Shown: positions 62,404 through 64,000 of the stretch, in pieces
How positions within the stretch are numbered: position 1 is the first letter of the stretch
Layout of the letters: each line of letters begins with the position of its first letter
Assembly (NCBI RefSeq): GCF_900241005.1
Contig: NZ_OEST01000004.1
Coordinates: 248,001 to 312,000, forward strand
Length of the DNA: 64,000 bases
Source of the DNA: Bacteroides cutis
Lineage (GTDB): Bacteria > Bacteroidota > Bacteroidia > Bacteroidales > Bacteroidaceae
Direction of reading: 5' to 3'
Notes under the pieces: generated by a model
Seen by the model: the letters and a program-made list of their open reading frames with translations, nothing else
Databases searched by the model: none
What the model was told of the DNA's origin: nothing
Program-made: the position numbers and the translations under genes

Positions 62404-63561
62404 ATGGAAAAAATAACCGTACCTTTTATAATGGGCGATGGAGTGGGAACTGAGGTAACCCCTTCCATGCAAGCTATAGTGAATGCCGCCATCAGGAGAG
62501 CTTATGGTGACGGACGTGGTATCGAGTGGAAAGAAGTCTTGGCAGGTGAACGTGCGTTCCGTGAAATGGGGACGTGGTTGCCAGACGAGACGTTGGAGGC
62601 TTTCCGTAAATATAAAGTGGGTATCAAAGGTCCGTTGACAACTCCTGTAGGTGGTGGTATTCGTTCTTTGAACGTAATGTTACGCCAGACACTAGATCTA
62701 TACGTTTGCCTGCGTCCCATACGTTGGTACAAAGGAGTGATTTCTCCGGTGAAGGAGCCACAGAAAGTGAATATGTACGTATTTCGTGAAAACACCGAAG
62801 ATATCTATTCCGGTATCGAGTGGGAAGCCGGAACGCCTGAAGCAGAGAAGTTCTACCATTTTTTGCATGATGAAATGGGAGTGACAAAAGTACGTTTCCC
62901 CGAAACAGCCTCATTCGGTGTGAAACCTGTTTCTAAAGAAGGGACGGAACGGCTGGTACGTGCGGCATGTCGGTACGCACTCGACAATCATCTGCCGTCA
63001 GTGACGTTGGTACACAAGGGAAACATTATGAAATTCACCGAAGGTGGTTTCAAGAAGTGGGGGTATGAATTGGCAGAACGTGAGTTCGGTAAGGAGATAA
63101 CTGAGGGACGTTTGCTTATCAAAGATTGTATTGCTGATGCTTTCCTGCAAAATACGCTGTTGGTTCCCGAAAAATATTCCGTTGTCGCTACCTTAAATTT
63201 GAACGGTGATTACATTTCCGATCAATTGGCGGCTATGGTAGGAGGTATCGGTATTGCTCCCGGGGCTAATATCAACTACAAAACAGGACACGCTATCTTT
63301 GAAGCTACTCATGGTACTGCTCCTGATATAGCGGGAAAAGATATTGTAAATCCATGTTCCATCATTCTTTCTGCCGTGATGATGCTTGAATATTTTGGTT
63401 GGAAAAAGTCTGCCTCCCTGATAGAAAAGGCTTTGGAAAAGAGTTTTATGGAAGGACGTGCCACTGCCGACCTTGCCCGTTTCATGCCTGGTGGTGTATC
63501 TATGTCTACGTCGAACTTTACACGGGAGGTTGTGGAAAGAATTGAAAGAGAGAAAGAATGA
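62404..63561 (+). CDS. icd: Isocitrate dehydrogenase
   Basis: This 385-residue protein belongs to the isocitrate/isopropylmalate dehydrogenase family: [33 protein letters not shown] for substrate binding, [39 protein letters not shown] and [17 protein letters not shown] (as blocks). The substrate loop fits isocitrate and not isopropylmalate. NADP use is likely but not proven from sequence. It follows acn after 3 bp. Confidence 0.94.
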   Translation: MEKITVPFIMGDGVGTEVTPSMQAIVNAAIRRAYGDGRGIEWKEVLAGERAFREMGTWLPDETLEAFRKYKVGIKGPLTTPVGGGIRSLNVMLRQTLDLYVCLRPIRWYKGVISPVKEPQKVNMYVFRENTEDIYSGIEWEAGTPEAEKFYHFLHDEMGVTKVRFPETASFGVKPVSKEGTERLVRAACRYALDNHLPSVTLVHKGNIMKFTEGGFKKWGYELAEREFGKEITEGRLLIKDCIADAFLQNTLLVPEKYSVVATLNLNGDYISDQLAAMVGGIGIAPGANINYKTGHAIFEATHGTAPDIAGKDIVNPCSIILSAVMMLEYFGWKKSASLIEKALEKSFMEGRATADLARFMPGGVSMSTSNFTREVVERIEREKE

Positions 63562-63567
63562 TGTATG

Positions 63568-63576
63568 ATTTACGAT
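63568..63576 (-). repeat. Inverted copy of ATCGTAAAT in the icd-gltA spacer
   Basis: ATTTACGAT on the plus strand is the complement of the word seen in the mutA-mutB and ilv spacers. It lies 7 bp after the icd stop. Confidence 0.55.
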
Positions 63577-63597
63577 ATATGAAAACTGAATAATGTC

Positions 63598-64000
63598 ATG
63601 AAGAAGGAGTATTTGATTTATAAACTTTCGGAGGACTTGAAAGAAGCCACCCGAATTGAAAACGAACTGTTCAAGAAGTTTGACGTGAAACGTGGATTGC
63701 GTAACGAAGATGGAACCGGTGTATTGGTCGGTCTGACCAAGATTGGCAATGTGGTAGGATACGAACGTATTCCCGGAGGAGGCTTGAAGCCTATTCCTGG
63801 AAAACTGTTTTATCGTGGTTATGATTTGGAAGATCTGGCACATGCGGTTATTAAAGAAAAACGTTTTGGTTTTGAAGAAGTGGCATATCTGTTGCTTTCA
63901 GGTAGGTTACCTGATAAGGAAGAGTTGAACTCTTTCTGTGAACTCATCAACGACAATATGCCGTTGGAACAAAAGACAAAGATGAATATCATTGAGCTGG
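63598..64000 (+). CDS. gltA: Citrate synthase, 3'-truncated by the window edge
   Basis: The frame from ATG 63598 runs open to the window end (134 codons). It reads MKKEYLIYKLSEDLKEA, then RGLRNEDGTGVLVGLTKIGN, GKLFYRGYDLEDLAHA and RFGFEEVAYLLLSG. The GxxYRGYDxxDLA segment is a citrate synthase hallmark; the long N-terminal part is typical of Bacteroides-type enzymes. It completes the oxidative branch with acn and icd. The catalytic His and Asp lie outside the window. Confidence 0.9.
   Translation, partial: MKKEYLIYKLSEDLKEATRIENELFKKFDVKRGLRNEDGTGVLVGLTKIGNVVGYERIPGGGLKPIPGKLFYRGYDLEDLAHAVIKEKRFGFEEVAYLLLSGRLPDKEELNSFCELINDNMPLEQKTKMNIIEL

Overview
The window looks like a chromosomal segment of a gut Bacteroides. 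Evidence: SusC/SusD pairs, a hybrid two-component regulator, lipoprotein signal peptides, promoters of the Bacteroidetes type (TTTG, about 19 nt, TAnnTTTG), the adjacent mutA-mutB pair, the short ketol-acid reductoisomerase and the acn-icd-gltA cluster. The species cannot be fixed from the sequence alone.

Left part (1-15.4 kb): a polysaccharide utilisation locus for heparin/heparan-type glycosaminoglycan. From memory, its order matches the heparin locus of B. thetaiotaomicron (BT4660 down to BT4652): SusC (5' end outside the window), SusD, GH88 unsaturated glucuronyl hydrolase, PL12 heparinase III, Ser-type sulfatase, a DUF3604/PHP-like protein, a ROK sugar kinase, an MFS transporter and a PL15-type exo-lyase. 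The proteins would bind and import oligosaccharides, cleave, desulfate and hydrolyse them, then phosphorylate the sugars.

15.4-23 kb: housekeeping genes: a cytidylate-kinase-like protein, a small winged-helix-like protein, an AspT/YidE-type transporter and both subunits of methylmalonyl-CoA mutase. A short promoter-hairpin unit at 22967-23067 may be a small RNA gene.

23.2-39.5 kb: a second glycosaminoglycan block. It has three more heparinase II/III-fold proteins (one PL15-like, two of a separate paralogous type), a DUF6250 protein, an unknown lipoprotein, a hybrid two-component sensor (HTCS), a second Ser-type sulfatase and a decayed stretch with a GH88 fragment, a 22-bp tandem array and a SusC N-terminal fragment. 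A related 15-bp motif, ATnnnACAnnAnTGA, lies 65-66 nt upstream of the -7 box of four transcription units in both blocks. This suggests that one HTCS regulon spans them.

39.6-51.4 kb: topB; a minus-strand nudix-M20-aroC operon; two PCMD-domain lipoproteins around an outer-membrane beta-barrel protein; a cysteine desulfidase/UPF0597 protein; slyD.

51.7-58.1 kb: the branched-chain amino acid operon ilvD-ilvB-ilvN-thioesterase-ilvC, preceded by what reads as a complete ribosome-mediated attenuator: promoter, 24-residue Ile/Leu/Val-rich leader peptide, antiterminator and terminator. 58.1-64 kb: an SF1 helicase on the minus strand, then aconitase, isocitrate dehydrogenase and the start of citrate synthase. 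No tRNA, rRNA, CRISPR array or intact insertion sequence was recognised.
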